Assembly (NCBI GenBank): GCA_024233835.1
Contig: JACKPC010000007.1
Location: forward strand, 320,373 to 384,372
Source of the DNA: Leptospiraceae bacterium
Lineage (GTDB): Bacteria > Spirochaetota > Leptospiria > Leptospirales > Leptospiraceae
Direction of reading: 5' to 3'
Length of the DNA: 64,000 bases
The number at the start of each line of letters is the position of its first letter. Positions within the stretch are counted from its first letter, which is position 1. Made by a program: the position numbers and the translations under genes. The notes under the pieces are model-generated. The model was given only the letters and a program-made list of their open reading frames with translations. It did not search any database and was not told where the DNA came from. Of this stretch, positions 1-8,384 are shown piece by piece.

Positions 1-1
1 T

Positions 2-514
2 ACCGGTAATTACACCCTTGTTCTTGAAGTAGGAAATTTCAAAGTAACTGTCACCAGTTCGAGCGGCGAAAGTCTGGGTGAAATAACATTCAAGGTCACA
101 AGTGTAACCCAAAAACCCGCTACCGAAGTTACATCAGAAACCATAAGTCCGGATTCTCTCGTATCCGAAATCTTACAAATTTCCAGTGATTTGACAGATA
201 AGCCAACAGGCTTCACCTTGAGTTCAACCGATACGGATCCAAAACAACTTGGCGGAACAATAACCATAAAAAAAGCAGCTTCAGAAAGTAATATAACCTC
301 CTACAAAATGTATTGGGCCAAGCTCAATGTAAATGGAGTACAGTATGATAGACTTGGAGAAATTGCAGATTTCAACAAGACCGGAAATGACATTATTTAT
401 ATAATGGCCAATGACACAGCCATCCCTTCCAATGTAACCCATCTCCTTATAGTGAGTAAGAATTCAAGAGGAGAAATGTTAGATGGTCTTGTGATTGATA
501 TTTCTCAGGAATAA
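2..514 (+). CDS. Partial secreted/surface protein, C-terminal Ig/FN3-like part
   Basis: The reading frame is open from base 2 to the TAA at 512-514, so this is the 3' part of a gene that begins before the window; no start can be assigned. The visible 170 residues are rich in Thr, Ser, Val and Ile with alternating beta-strand character. A first strand-rich segment (TLVLEVGNFKVTVTSSSG) resembles the end of an Ig-like or FN3 domain. After a linker comes a second domain with LGGTITI, then a YKMYWAKLN strand and a THLLIVSKNSRGE strand, the layout of fibronectin-III-like repeats in bacterial surface proteins. Family assignment is inference. The gene is followed by a strong terminator and ends its own unit. 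Confidence 0.75.
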   Translation, partial: TGNYTLVLEVGNFKVTVTSSSGESLGEITFKVTSVTQKPATEVTSETISPDSLVSEILQISSDLTDKPTGFTLSSTDTDPKQLGGTITIKKAASESNITSYKMYWAKLNVNGVQYDRLGEIADFNKTGNDIIYIMANDTAIPSNVTHLLIVSKNSRGEMLDGLVIDISQE

Positions 515-609
515 AAGAAAACAGTTTTTTCTGCTGGTTAATTTTTTGAGCTTAAACAACTTGGATGTAATCTAGGGAGCAAGCGAGCCTGTAATGGCTC
601 GCCTATGAT

Positions 610-650
610 AAAAAAAATACTCTCAGTTTGTTAGGGGGTATTTTTTTTTA
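610..650. terminator. Rho-independent terminator after the partial surface gene
   Basis: ATACTCTC at 616-623 pairs with GGGGGTAT at 634-641 if G-U pairs are allowed. The stem is flanked by a run of A on the left and a run of nine T on the right, so it can act in both directions. A second perfect 7-bp hairpin (GCGAGCC/GGCTCGC, 583-602) sits just upstream without a T tract. Confidence 0.7.
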
Positions 651-691
651 ATAGTTTATAGACTTTAAATAAAATAATAAAGGTGAATAGA

Positions 692-2113
692 ATGCCTTAT
701 ATCTTTTTGCTACTATTGGTAATTTTCTCTTCTTCCATCTTGTCAGACACCTACCATAATATTAATGGTTTAATTGGAGAAAGGGCTGCTGGTATGGGGG
801 GGGCCTTTTCTGCAATTTCCGATGACCCTTCGGGAGCATTTTACAACCCGGCTGGTATTGCATTTGCCTACGACAACTTTGTATCCATCTCCGCAAACAC
901 CTACAAAGAAACCGAAAAGCGTTACCAGAATGTTTTTGGTCCAGGTCAGGATTATGTTCGAAAGTCACGCGGATTTAGTCCGAACTTCATCGGTACCATT
1001 AAATCCTTTGAAAAATTGAAAGTCGGCTTTTCTGTTATAAGCCCGAACAACGAGCAATTTGATCAGGCAGACTTCTTCTACTTACCCCAATCCCGTCCTC
1101 TCTTATCCAGTTACCGTATCGATTACACAGAAAGTAATGAACTTTATAACATCGGTTTAAGTGCCGGTTATCCTCTTTCTAATAAACTGGCGATAGGAGG
1201 TTCTCTTTTCTTTTTCAACGATACTTCCAGAATTCAATCTACCCAGATTATAGAAGGAAAAGATGGTGCATTCAGTCACATATCTACTCAGGATAGAAGA
1301 AAAACTTTGGGTTTAACACCGGCACTGGGTTTACAGTTCATGCCTACCGATAAATTTGCCCTGGGTGCTTCTGTAAAAAGACATTTTGTAACAGCTGAGA
1401 GTAGAAGCATCACTTCCTTTAATTCAAAAAGTAGTTCTTCAAACTATACCCAAACCACCCTATCTACAGCTTCACAGAATTCCTCGTCTATTGTAAGCAA
1501 TGGATTGATTTATGCAGGTCCGGCAGCCAGTGGTAAAATCCCGGAAATTACAGAAATCCGATCCGGGCTGGCCTGGTTTGCCAACAAGTCTTTTATTGCT
1601 TCCTTTGATATGATATTTACAGATGGATTCAGTTCCAGCCTGAGTAGAAGTTTGTTAGAAGCAAAAACCGGAACTTTAATTATTAAAGATACAGAAGATC
1701 CACTCTTAAGTCGTGAACCCACTCTCAACTATGCTTTCGGTCTGGAATTTTTCCCGATAGATATTCTTGCACTTCGTTTTGGGATGTACACAAACTTCTC
1801 CAACAATAAACCTATAGAATGGGGGGATGCGGCAGTTGACCTTTACCTTACAGAAACAAGTAGAAATAGCATTAGTTTAGCAAACAATTTAATCTATCAA
1901 CCTGAAGTGTTACAGGCAAAAACCAGACTGGAATACATCAATAATACAGGTTATAGCCTGGGTATCAGCTGGGCTACTGCAAAATCTTCCATTACCTTAA
2001 CTTATATTTATGAGTATGGTAAAGGGGTTTCGCAAATCGACCCGTCTCAATTACCCCAATCTGTCGTATACAGAAATACCGCGTTTTATCTGATTGCCAG
2101 TTCTCACAACTAA
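692..2113 (+). CDS. FadL/OmpP1/TodX-family outer membrane protein
   Basis: Predicted outer-membrane beta-barrel of the FadL type, a family that carries hydrophobic molecules such as long-chain fatty acids across the outer membrane; the substrate here is unknown. A signal peptide (MPYIFLLLLVIFSSSILS) is followed by the diagnostic N-terminal segment RAAGMGGAFSAISDDPSGAF with YNPAG, as in FadL plug domains, and then by many amphipathic strands. The length of about 473 residues fits the family. ATG 692 is preferred over the in-frame GTG 683 because AAAGG at 679-683 is then correctly spaced. It stands alone between a terminator and a hairpin. Confidence 0.85.
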   Translation: MPYIFLLLLVIFSSSILSDTYHNINGLIGERAAGMGGAFSAISDDPSGAFYNPAGIAFAYDNFVSISANTYKETEKRYQNVFGPGQDYVRKSRGFSPNFIGTIKSFEKLKVGFSVISPNNEQFDQADFFYLPQSRPLLSSYRIDYTESNELYNIGLSAGYPLSNKLAIGGSLFFFNDTSRIQSTQIIEGKDGAFSHISTQDRRKTLGLTPALGLQFMPTDKFALGASVKRHFVTAESRSITSFNSKSSSSNYTQTTLSTASQNSSSIVSNGLIYAGPAASGKIPEITEIRSGLAWFANKSFIASFDMIFTDGFSSSLSRSLLEAKTGTLIIKDTEDPLLSREPTLNYAFGLEFFPIDILALRFGMYTNFSNNKPIEWGDAAVDLYLTETSRNSISLANNLIYQPEVLQAKTRLEYINNTGYSLGISWATAKSSITLTYIYEYGKGVSQIDPSQLPQSVVYRNTAFYLIASSHN

Positions 2114-2125
2114 GCTTATTGAAAA

Positions 2126-2148
2126 ACCGGGACTATGTCCGTCCCGGT
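2126..2148. other. Perfect 8-bp hairpin between the FadL-like and hemerythrin genes
   Basis: ACCGGGAC at 2126-2133 pairs with GTCCCGGT at 2141-2148 around a 7-nt loop. No T run follows on the plus strand, but on the minus strand the stem is followed by TTTTT. It may be a weak plus-strand terminator, an attenuator or an mRNA-stabilising hairpin. Confidence 0.4.
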
Positions 2149-2183
2149 CTAAAGCACACAATGCTTAGAGGAAAAGTAAATAA

Positions 2184-2588
2184 ATGCCTTTTATTTTATG
2201 GACAAAAGAAAATGAAATTGGTATTGAAATAATAGATAATCAGCATAAACACCTATTTGATCTATTAAATACCCTGCACGCCACGTTTTCCTTAGGGGAA
2301 GAGAAAAATGTTTTACTAAAAGCTTTAGATGCACTCATCGAATATACCATTTTTCATTTCGATACCGAAGAAAGACTTTTTGAAAAATATAGCTTTCCTC
2401 AAAAAATTCAACACCAGAAGGAACACAATAAATTAGCTGAAGAAATCATAGGCCTTAGAATGAAATTAGAAGCAGGAAGTGCCATCCTTACCATTAAGGT
2501 TCTGGAATTTATCCATTCCTGGCTCGAACAGCATACAATGAATTCTGACAGAAAATTTGGAGAATATATAAAAAATTATACTCTTTAG
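2184..2588 (+). CDS. Bacteriohemerythrin
   Basis: Single-domain, non-haem di-iron oxygen-binding protein, 134 residues, the usual length. All seven expected iron ligands can be placed: His21, His58 with Glu62 (HxxxE), His77 and His81 (HxxxH), His117 and Asp122 (HxxxxD). There is no signal peptide, so it should act in the cytoplasm in oxygen binding, storage or sensing. AGAGGAAAAG about 8 bases upstream supports the ATG. The gene ends 2 bases from the stop of the convergent polyphosphate kinase gene, and no terminator is visible between them, so the transcripts probably overlap. Confidence 0.92.
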   Translation: MPFILWTKENEIGIEIIDNQHKHLFDLLNTLHATFSLGEEKNVLLKALDALIEYTIFHFDTEERLFEKYSFPQKIQHQKEHNKLAEEIIGLRMKLEAGSAILTIKVLEFIHSWLEQHTMNSDRKFGEYIKNYTL

Positions 2589-2590
2589 AA

Positions 2591-3526
2591 TCAGGTATAT
2601 ACCTGTGGAATAATTAATTCTTTGGGAGTTGGATTTCTTCTGTACCCCTCATTATGTTTTCGCTCCGGTAAGGTAACTTTTTCCGTATCAATTTTATGGT
2701 AATCAATAACAGAGAGTAAATGAGAGATACAATTCAGTCTGGCTAACTTTTTACTATCTGCCGGTACGATAAACCATGGAGCTTCCTCTATATGAGTTTT
2801 TTCTAACATAACTTCTTTTGCTTTTGTGTAGTCTTCCCAGCGTATCCTGGATTGTAAATCCATTGGACTAAGCTTCCAGCGCTTCAGGGGATCGTTAATC
2901 CTGCAATTAAAACGAAACTCCTGCTCCTTATCAGAAATAGAGAACCAATATTTCACCAGGTGGATTCCCGAGCGGCAGATCATTCTCTCAAATTGAGGAA
3001 CCGTATTCAGGAATTCCCAGTATTCTTCATCCGAACAAAATCCCATAACCCGTTCAACCCCGGCCCGATTATACCAGCTCCTATCAAATAAGACCATTTC
3101 TCCGGCTGCCGGTAAATGATACACATACCTTTGAAAATACCACTGGGATTTTTCTCTTTCTGTAGGAGCAGGCAAGGCAACCACCTTGCAAACACGCGGA
3201 TTTAAACGCTGCATGATACGTTTTATAACTCCTCCTTTCCCGGCGGCATCCCTTCCTTCAAAAATAATTACCAGTTTATAGCCCGTATTCCGTACCCATT
3301 CCTGTAATTCTACCAGCTTGATTTGAAGCCGAATCAGCTCTTTTATGTAAGAATAAGTAGAAGTCTTCGTATCTTCAGCAATATCTATAAGTCCCAGGTC
3401 CTTGTCATAATCGGCCTCATTATCTAAAAACTCCAGTTCCTCCTCCATATCATCCAGAATAGCCTGGTAAACCTTCTGATATTTTTTATTAAAGGAATGA
3501 TTCTTATTTTTCTTCTTTTTTTCCAT
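2591..3526 (-). CDS. ppk2: Polyphosphate kinase 2 family protein
   Basis: PPK2 enzymes move phosphate between polyphosphate and nucleotides. The protein (311 residues) has one P-loop kinase domain after a charged, Lys-rich N-terminus. Visible motifs are Walker A GRDAAGKGG (91-99), the second conserved block DRSWYNRAGVERVMG (148-162), and a lid region with PLKRWKLSPMD. Together these are diagnostic for PPK2. Which nucleotide it prefers, and whether it mainly makes or uses polyphosphate, cannot be decided by reading alone. It is transcribed alone, convergent with the hemerythrin gene. Confidence 0.93.
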   Translation of the reverse strand: MEKKKKNKNHSFNKKYQKVYQAILDDMEEELEFLDNEADYDKDLGLIDIAEDTKTSTYSYIKELIRLQIKLVELQEWVRNTGYKLVIIFEGRDAAGKGGVIKRIMQRLNPRVCKVVALPAPTEREKSQWYFQRYVYHLPAAGEMVLFDRSWYNRAGVERVMGFCSDEEYWEFLNTVPQFERMICRSGIHLVKYWFSISDKEQEFRFNCRINDPLKRWKLSPMDLQSRIRWEDYTKAKEVMLEKTHIEEAPWFIVPADSKKLARLNCISHLLSVIDYHKIDTEKVTLPERKHNEGYRRNPTPKELIIPQVYT

Positions 3527-3693
3527 TTAGAACCTGTAGCTAAAAATGCCTGTATTCAATACCAGTACACACCTCTTATATGCAAGTCTATCTATTTTTT
3601 TAGTAAAAGTAAAGATAAAAAAATGAAAAAAGCTTGCTATCGCTAAACAAGTGAAATGTATAGTGAAATCATACTATCTTTTAGGAAGACTGA

Positions 3694-4182
3694 ATGAAAA
3701 ACCTTAGTACCAAACTTACCCTTATTAGCCTTCTTTTTGGCCTTTCTCTCACTCTAAGCTTTTGTGGTGAAAAAGAACAACCAAAAGAAGAGCCGGCTAA
3801 AACAGAAACAACCGAACCAGCTAAAACTGAAGAAACAAAACCTGCTACAGGAGATAATTCCAAATTAGTTTCTGAATATGAAACTCTTGTGAATTCTTTC
3901 TGTACAAATGTAGACAAAGCAAAATCAGCTGATAAAGCTACTCAAGCAACTATGGCAATCGAGTTAGCAAAAACACAAACTTCCGTTACTGAAACTGCTG
4001 CAAAAGTAGCTAAAGTTAGAGATTCTCTGGCTGAAACTGACAAAGCTAAAGTTGCCGAACTTGATAAAAAAGGCATAGAATGCGGTAAAAAACTCGCTGG
4101 CATGTCTTCAGCTCCGACTCCATCAACAAAAGATGTTAATAAAAAAGTTGATGACCTAAAGAAAAAAGTTCCGGGCTTCTAA
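3694..4182 (+). CDS. Small Lys/Thr/Ala-rich lipoprotein, unknown function
   Basis: The protein has 162 residues. A signal peptide ends in a loose spirochaete-style lipobox (LTLSFC) with Cys24 as the likely lipidation site. A low-complexity linker made of repeats of the type EPAKTE/TEETKP (about 28-52) follows, then a helical domain with two further cysteines (near 69 and 132) that could form a disulfide. It is probably anchored in the outer membrane or periplasm. AGGAAG lies 6-8 bases before the ATG. A textbook terminator follows, so the gene is monocistronic. No homologous family is recognised. Confidence 0.8.
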   Translation: MKNLSTKLTLISLLFGLSLTLSFCGEKEQPKEEPAKTETTEPAKTEETKPATGDNSKLVSEYETLVNSFCTNVDKAKSADKATQATMAIELAKTQTSVTETAAKVAKVRDSLAETDKAKVAELDKKGIECGKKLAGMSSAPTPSTKDVNKKVDDLKKKVPGF

Positions 4183-4208
4183 GCTCTCGTTCATTATACT
4201 ATTTGTAG

Positions 4209-4240
4209 AAAGGCTACCGGAAGGTAGCCTTTTTTATTTT
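4209..4240 (+). terminator. Strong rho-independent terminator
   Basis: A 10-bp stem AAAGGCTACC (4209-4218) pairs with GGTAGCCTTT (4223-4232) around a GGAA tetraloop of the GNRA type, and is followed by a T-rich tract. It ends the lipoprotein unit. Confidence 0.92.
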
Positions 4241-4332
4241 CCTCCAAATTTTATTAATATTTAAAACACTTGCCCTTTCCGTATTTTGAAATTAAACTGA
4301 AAAAAAAGGATATTTGGTTTGTATAATTGGGT

Positions 4333-5328
4333 ATGAAAGAGATGAAAAAAAAATTATTTATTTTTACAATGGTGTTCGTTTCACTCCTCACTTCGTCATC
4401 AGTATTCGCTCAGGCCAAACCGGGTTCAGGCCTGGTTTTAAAAGGGGGCCTCTGGGGGCTTGCCGGCAATTTCAAGCATGAACTGGAAGACAAATTTTTT
4501 GTTGATGATATTGTCAGCAGTCAACTCAATCTCGAATGGGATGCAGGGCAGAAGTTCTATCTTTTAAATCCTATAGGTCTGGACTACTATATGGGTGGCA
4601 TTGGTTCGGGTTCCCTTCTTTTGGGCTTAGAATTTCGTGGTTTTCCCGGAATTGATTTAACCGGTTTTGTTCCAAATTATGATTATATAAGTCTCGGTCT
4701 GGGCGGAGGAGCTGTAGGTATCCATACTGCGGATTTGAAATATAAAAACATAGATTTTAATGTTGGTTATCAATTAGGTTTTAACCAATTCCTGATTACG
4801 CCCAAACTGCAAATTCGGAATTTCCGAACTCAACTCGAAGAGTCCGGAATTTACCTGGGAAATGGCTGGGGTGGCTACCGGGAGCATTCCTTTAATAGTT
4901 CTGCCTGGACAACCTTCCTGGGAGTAAATTTACAATTCTTCATCAATGAAGCCTCTTCTGTTTATTTAGAATTAGCCTTTGATTCTCCAATTCTCGGACA
5001 ACTTACCAGCAGTGTAGAATATGACAGCCTTTACCTAAACTCAACAAGTCTCGGATTAAATATTTCCTTTAATGGCAAACAGGAAGTAAAAGGCAATGTT
5101 TTTGACTTTGGTTATCAGCATAACTTCGGAAACCTCGGACTCCGCATTGGTTACAGAAACGAAACCCTGAACGTATCCTACCCGACCTTCACAAATATAG
5201 AATTATTTGCTTTTAATGGGGGTGCGACAGTAAGTCCCTGGGAAATTATTACAGATAAAATTTTCTACGGAAAATCAGATTCCACAGAAATCCAGTCTCT
5301 ATACCTGACTCTCATGTATCAATTTTAA
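4333..5328 (+). CDS. Predicted outer-membrane beta-barrel protein
   Basis: About 331 residues. A signal peptide ends near SSSVFAQ. The rest is alternating hydrophobic/polar strands with many Gly and aromatic residues (for example SLGLGGGAVGI and NVGYQLGFNQ) and a C-terminal YLTLMYQF that ends in Phe, the usual barrel-assembly signal. No named family is recognised. Start choice is uncertain: ATG 4333 and ATG 4342 are both possible, TTG 4327 is less likely, and none has a good ribosome binding site. A TATAAT at 4322-4327 lies only a few bases before the start, which could mean a very short leader. Confidence 0.75.
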   Translation: MKEMKKKLFIFTMVFVSLLTSSSVFAQAKPGSGLVLKGGLWGLAGNFKHELEDKFFVDDIVSSQLNLEWDAGQKFYLLNPIGLDYYMGGIGSGSLLLGLEFRGFPGIDLTGFVPNYDYISLGLGGGAVGIHTADLKYKNIDFNVGYQLGFNQFLITPKLQIRNFRTQLEESGIYLGNGWGGYREHSFNSSAWTTFLGVNLQFFINEASSVYLELAFDSPILGQLTSSVEYDSLYLNSTSLGLNISFNGKQEVKGNVFDFGYQHNFGNLGLRIGYRNETLNVSYPTFTNIELFAFNGGATVSPWEIITDKIFYGKSDSTEIQSLYLTLMYQF

Positions 5329-5350
5329 CGTCTTAGCCTGAGTCAGCCTC

Positions 5351-5396
5351 ACCCTTCGATATACCTATTTTAAATAAATACCGTATATCGAAGGGT
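5351..5396. repeat. 14-bp perfect inverted repeat with nested inner stem
   Basis: ACCCTTCGATATAC (5351-5364) is perfectly complementary to GTATATCGAAGGGT (5383-5396). Inside the loop, TATTT (5366-5370) can pair with AAATA (5376-5380). There is no T run on either side, so it is not a classical terminator. It lies between a barrel gene and a promoter-like TTGACA and may be a terminator without a U tract, an operator or a structured mRNA end. Confidence 0.6.
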
Positions 5397-5418
5397 ACAG
5401 AAATAATCCTGTTTTTAC

Positions 5419-5453
5419 TTGACAGGCAAAAAGCCTTTGTTTTAGCTTATATA
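5419..5453 (+). promoter_or_regulatory. Candidate sigma-70 promoter for the 5.5-11.6 kb operon
   Basis: A perfect -35 hexamer TTGACA lies at 5419-5424. The -10 is less clear: TATATA at 5448-5453 is well formed but spaced too far (23), while TTAGCT at 5442-5447 has 17-bp spacing but a poor match. The -35 overlaps the right arm of a small inverted repeat (CCTGT...ACAGG), a possible operator. Confidence 0.4.
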
Positions 5454-5486
5454 TCCATACTTAGATAATCTGGGAGATTCTTTTTA

Positions 5487-5774
5487 ATGAGTTCTGAAAA
5501 AGTTTATTGTGCAAACTGCCTACACTGTATTGTCGTACGACACTTTGAAGCCGAACAGGATAAGTACATTCTTCGTGTAAAATGCTCCAAAAAAAAATGG
5601 TCTAAACGCTCAGGCGAAGAGAAGTTATATAAATATTTTACGGTAGCCAGAAGAATGCAAGCAGATTGCGAATACTACGAAGAAATGGGAGATATACTTC
5701 CTTACATCAAGAATCTGAAAAAAGAGCTTCCAATTAAAGACGAAATTTACGTAGTAAAAACCCCTACTAATTAA
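5487..5774 (+). CDS. Small cysteine-containing protein, possible metal-binding
   Basis: The protein has 95 residues, no signal peptide or membrane segment, and is highly charged. The N-terminus carries a Cys cluster YCANCLHC (Cys8, Cys11, Cys14) with further Cys near 33 and 61, a spacing compatible with zinc or an Fe-S cluster. GGGAGA lies upstream of the ATG. It is the first gene of the tightly packed plus-strand operon, directly before an RnfC-like ferredoxin protein, so a redox or accessory role is possible but is inference. No family is recognised. Confidence 0.75.
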   Translation: MSSEKVYCANCLHCIVVRHFEAEQDKYILRVKCSKKKWSKRSGEEKLYKYFTVARRMQADCEYYEEMGDILPYIKNLKKELPIKDEIYVVKTPTN

Positions 5775-5800
5775 AGATATTTTTAATACAGGAATTTCCC

Positions 5801-6979
5801 TTGTTTAGCCTGGGTAACATAAAAAATCCCGGCTTTTTAAGCAAAAAAAGTCGGGCCTTTTCCCTGCCACCTCTATCCGGAAAATTATTAATTTCTTCGA
5901 TATATCAGGATAGACGTTTAACCATTCGGGGAGAATACCCAAGACGGGTAGAAATAGGTGACATTCTAATGGGTGATGATAAATGTCAAAAATCTTCACC
6001 CGCAAATGGGATAGCTCATTATCATCCCGAAAGCGATTCCGTTTCAATTTTACAGGATGGCTCTTTTTTAGCACGGGAAAATCCGAGTTCTAAAGTCTAT
6101 GAACTCAAAGAAATGCAAGCCCAACTTTATAATTCCGGTTTAATTTCCTTTGAATTTCCGACAGTTCCTATCCAGGACATTTTTTCCATATTAAAAGAAA
6201 AGAAAGAATTTCGGATTATTTTATCTCCCTTTTCTGGTGAGAACTTTATTGATTTTAGAAAACTTATCCTGGAAGAATACGGTCAGTATCTTTCTCTTTT
6301 TAAAGAAAACCTATTACTAATTGCACCACAGGCTCGTTTTGAGGATTATATTTCCGGAAAAGAACTTCGTTTTCAATATCCGGCTTCTTCTCCCAGATAT
6401 TTTCTTTACCGCTATACGGACTCTACTCTTTTAGATGAAAAAACGGTTCTGGAAAATACTCTTTTTTTGGGAGCCGAAACTCTCTACCATGTTCTTCGCT
6501 CGCTCTATTTAAATATTCCTTTTGTGGAAAGACATGTAAGTTTTTTTATACAGGAATCTTCCGGTCAGATTCAGTCCATCAATCAAAAGTGCAGTTTAAA
6601 GAATGGTTGGAATTTAAAAGAATTTTTACATCAGTTTAAAGAGAATTTTTCTTATTTTACCCTGAATTCTTTCTACCATCCTACTGAAATTTTTAAAGTA
6701 GGAGAAGAGTTTCGTTTTGATATATACTCACACAATTCATTTATTATCTGTCAGGATATTCAAGAAAAGAACTTCGAAAAAGTCTGTATAGATTGTGATG
6801 ATTGCACCCTTCTCTGTCCGGTTCATGCAAATCCGAGAGGTATTTTTGACAAACAAGCCAGCTCCTTTCAGCATACTACCTGTATTGAATGTGGAATTTG
6901 TAGTTTTATCTGTCCGGCTCATATTGATTTCTCAGAGAGGATTTCAAAGATAAAAAAGGAAAAACCCGGTGTCGGCTAA
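5801..6979 (+). CDS. Degenerate RnfC-like protein with two [4Fe-4S] motifs
   Basis: The C-terminus has two ferredoxin motifs, Cys329/332/335/339 (CIDCDDCTLLCP) and Cys361/364/367/371 (CIECGICSFICP). Upstream regions align by eye with RnfC: a Gly-poor barrel part near VEIGDILMGDD, the block SGLISFEFPT where RnfC normally has GGAGFPT, and NIPFVERHVSFFI where RnfC has PLxERVVTVTG. The glycine-rich flavin/nucleotide site therefore looks lost while the electron-carrying part is intact. The start is TTG 5801 with AGGAA 6 bases upstream. Its 3' end overlaps the next gene by 11 bases. RnfC belongs to the Rnf ion-pumping ferredoxin:NAD complex; that activity is not implied here. Confidence 0.75.
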   Translation: MFSLGNIKNPGFLSKKSRAFSLPPLSGKLLISSIYQDRRLTIRGEYPRRVEIGDILMGDDKCQKSSPANGIAHYHPESDSVSILQDGSFLARENPSSKVYELKEMQAQLYNSGLISFEFPTVPIQDIFSILKEKKEFRIILSPFSGENFIDFRKLILEEYGQYLSLFKENLLLIAPQARFEDYISGKELRFQYPASSPRYFLYRYTDSTLLDEKTVLENTLFLGAETLYHVLRSLYLNIPFVERHVSFFIQESSGQIQSINQKCSLKNGWNLKEFLHQFKENFSYFTLNSFYHPTEIFKVGEEFRFDIYSHNSFIICQDIQEKNFEKVCIDCDDCTLLCPVHANPRGIFDKQASSFQHTTCIECGICSFICPAHIDFSERISKIKKEKPGVG

Positions 6980-7910
6980 CAGCTATATTCTTACAAATAA
7001 GGGATTCAAACTTCTTTCAAGAGAATTCTATGTTGATATCTTTTCGACCTTAATCTTAGGTATCTGCCTGGCGTTTTTTTCCTTCATCAAACCTTCTTTT
7101 ATTTTCTCAACCTTGCTTGCTTTTTCCCTCTTTATACCTATCTTAATTTATTACAGGTTCAGGGTAGGTTATATTTACAATCTGGGTTTTATATACCAAA
7201 TATTCCTTTATCTTTTAATTACTCCGCAGGTCTTTCAAGAATGGTATTTAATTCTATTAACTGCCCTGGTTCTCTTTCCTTTTTATGCATTTGAAAGTGT
7301 ATTTCGACAAATCCCCTTTCCGCTGGGAATTTTTTTAGCCGGGATAAATTCCGGACTGGGTTTTATTTTTCACCATTTTGAATACCTGCAGATTCCAATT
7401 CTGACAGAAATAGAAATGTTTCCTGAAATTTTTCCTTCCGCTCTTATGCCGGGTTTATTTTTTACGAGGTTTTCTCCCGGTAATTACTTCCCGGCCTTTT
7501 CCATTTTCAGTGCAATGGAAAGTTTCGGCACTTTTTCCCTTGTGCTCATTCCTTTATTTTTCTTAAAACAGGGAAAATCACTCAGAGAATTAAGCCTCTG
7601 CATTTTATTTTTTCTTCTTCTAACCCTGGCCTATAGGTACGACTTCCTACTGGAATACCCCTCCTTAATTTCTGCTACCGTTATCTGGTATCTGGCATAT
7701 TCCTCACCGGGAAGAAATTCCAATCGAGGGTTTATTCCTTCTTTAACTGCTCTATTTATTTCAGCTATCCTTCTACTATTCTTTGCAGCTTCTAATCAAG
7801 TGAATCGCTTACCTCCCATGGCCATTATCTTTGTCTTCTTTCTGTTAGATGGAATTATCAGATATTTAAATCATAAAAACTATCTTAAGGTTTTACATTT
7901 TTCAGGATAA
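6969..7910 (+). CDS. Polytopic membrane protein, distant RnfD/NqrB-like candidate
   Basis: 313 residues, almost entirely hydrophobic, with about nine or ten membrane segments. It starts at GTG 6969 inside the end of the RnfC-like gene, so the two are translationally coupled. The layout and neighbourhood suggest an RnfD-type partner: a segment with SAMESFGTF stands where RnfD has GGSIGETS, and the last two helices match in position. The Thr-containing SGATPL motif that carries covalent FMN in RnfD is not visible. The RnfD relation is an inference from context and weak similarity; an unrelated membrane protein is possible. Confidence 0.65.
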   Translation: MSANSYILTNKGFKLLSREFYVDIFSTLILGICLAFFSFIKPSFIFSTLLAFSLFIPILIYYRFRVGYIYNLGFIYQIFLYLLITPQVFQEWYLILLTALVLFPFYAFESVFRQIPFPLGIFLAGINSGLGFIFHHFEYLQIPILTEIEMFPEIFPSALMPGLFFTRFSPGNYFPAFSIFSAMESFGTFSLVLIPLFFLKQGKSLRELSLCILFFLLLTLAYRYDFLLEYPSLISATVIWYLAYSSPGRNSNRGFIPSLTALFISAILLLFFAASNQVNRLPPMAIIFVFFLLDGIIRYLNHKNYLKVLHFSG

Positions 7911-7919
7911 GGATAAAAC

Positions 7920-8384
7920 ATGAAGACACTTTTAGAACTCATACAGGAGAAAGATGTAATCTACGACCTGAAAGCAGAGGATCCACATGGACTCATTCGA
8001 AAACTCGTAGAACATTGCCGTAAAAATGGAACTTTAAATGCAGAGCAAAGCCAGGAAATAACTACGGCTTTAATTAATCGAGAGAATACCATGTCAACCG
8101 GAATCGGGGGAGGAATCGCGATACCCCACTGCTCTGCTCAATCTATACAATCTGAAATTACCCTACTTGCCATTTCAAAAGAAGGTATTGAATTTAATGC
8201 CATAGATAAAGCTCCTGTACATATTTTTGTGATGCTGGTAGTTCCGAGAGATCGTTTTCAGGATCATATAAAAACCCTTGCTCTTATTGCCAAAACTTTG
8301 AATCAGAAAGAAGAGCGGGACAGGCTTATAGAAGCTCAAAACTTTCAGGACATTCAATCTATTCTAAACTTCGGAGTCCGTTGA
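7920..8384 (+). CDS. ptsN: PTS IIA component, PtsN (EIIA-Ntr) type
   Basis: 154 residues, one fructose/mannitol-type IIA domain. The active-site block GIGGGIAIPH places the phosphorylated histidine at residue 70, preceded by ALINRENTMSTG as in PtsN. No IIB or IIC transporter gene is nearby, so it most likely belongs to a regulatory phosphotransfer branch rather than to sugar uptake. AAGGAT lies just before the ATG. Its stop overlaps the TTG start of the next gene, so it is co-translated with a pair of transporter permeases, which may be what it regulates (inference). Confidence 0.88.
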   Translation: MKTLLELIQEKDVIYDLKAEDPHGLIRKLVEHCRKNGTLNAEQSQEITTALINRENTMSTGIGGGIAIPHCSAQSIQSEITLLAISKEGIEFNAIDKAPVHIFVMLVVPRDRFQDHIKTLALIAKTLNQKEERDRLIEAQNFQDIQSILNFGVR

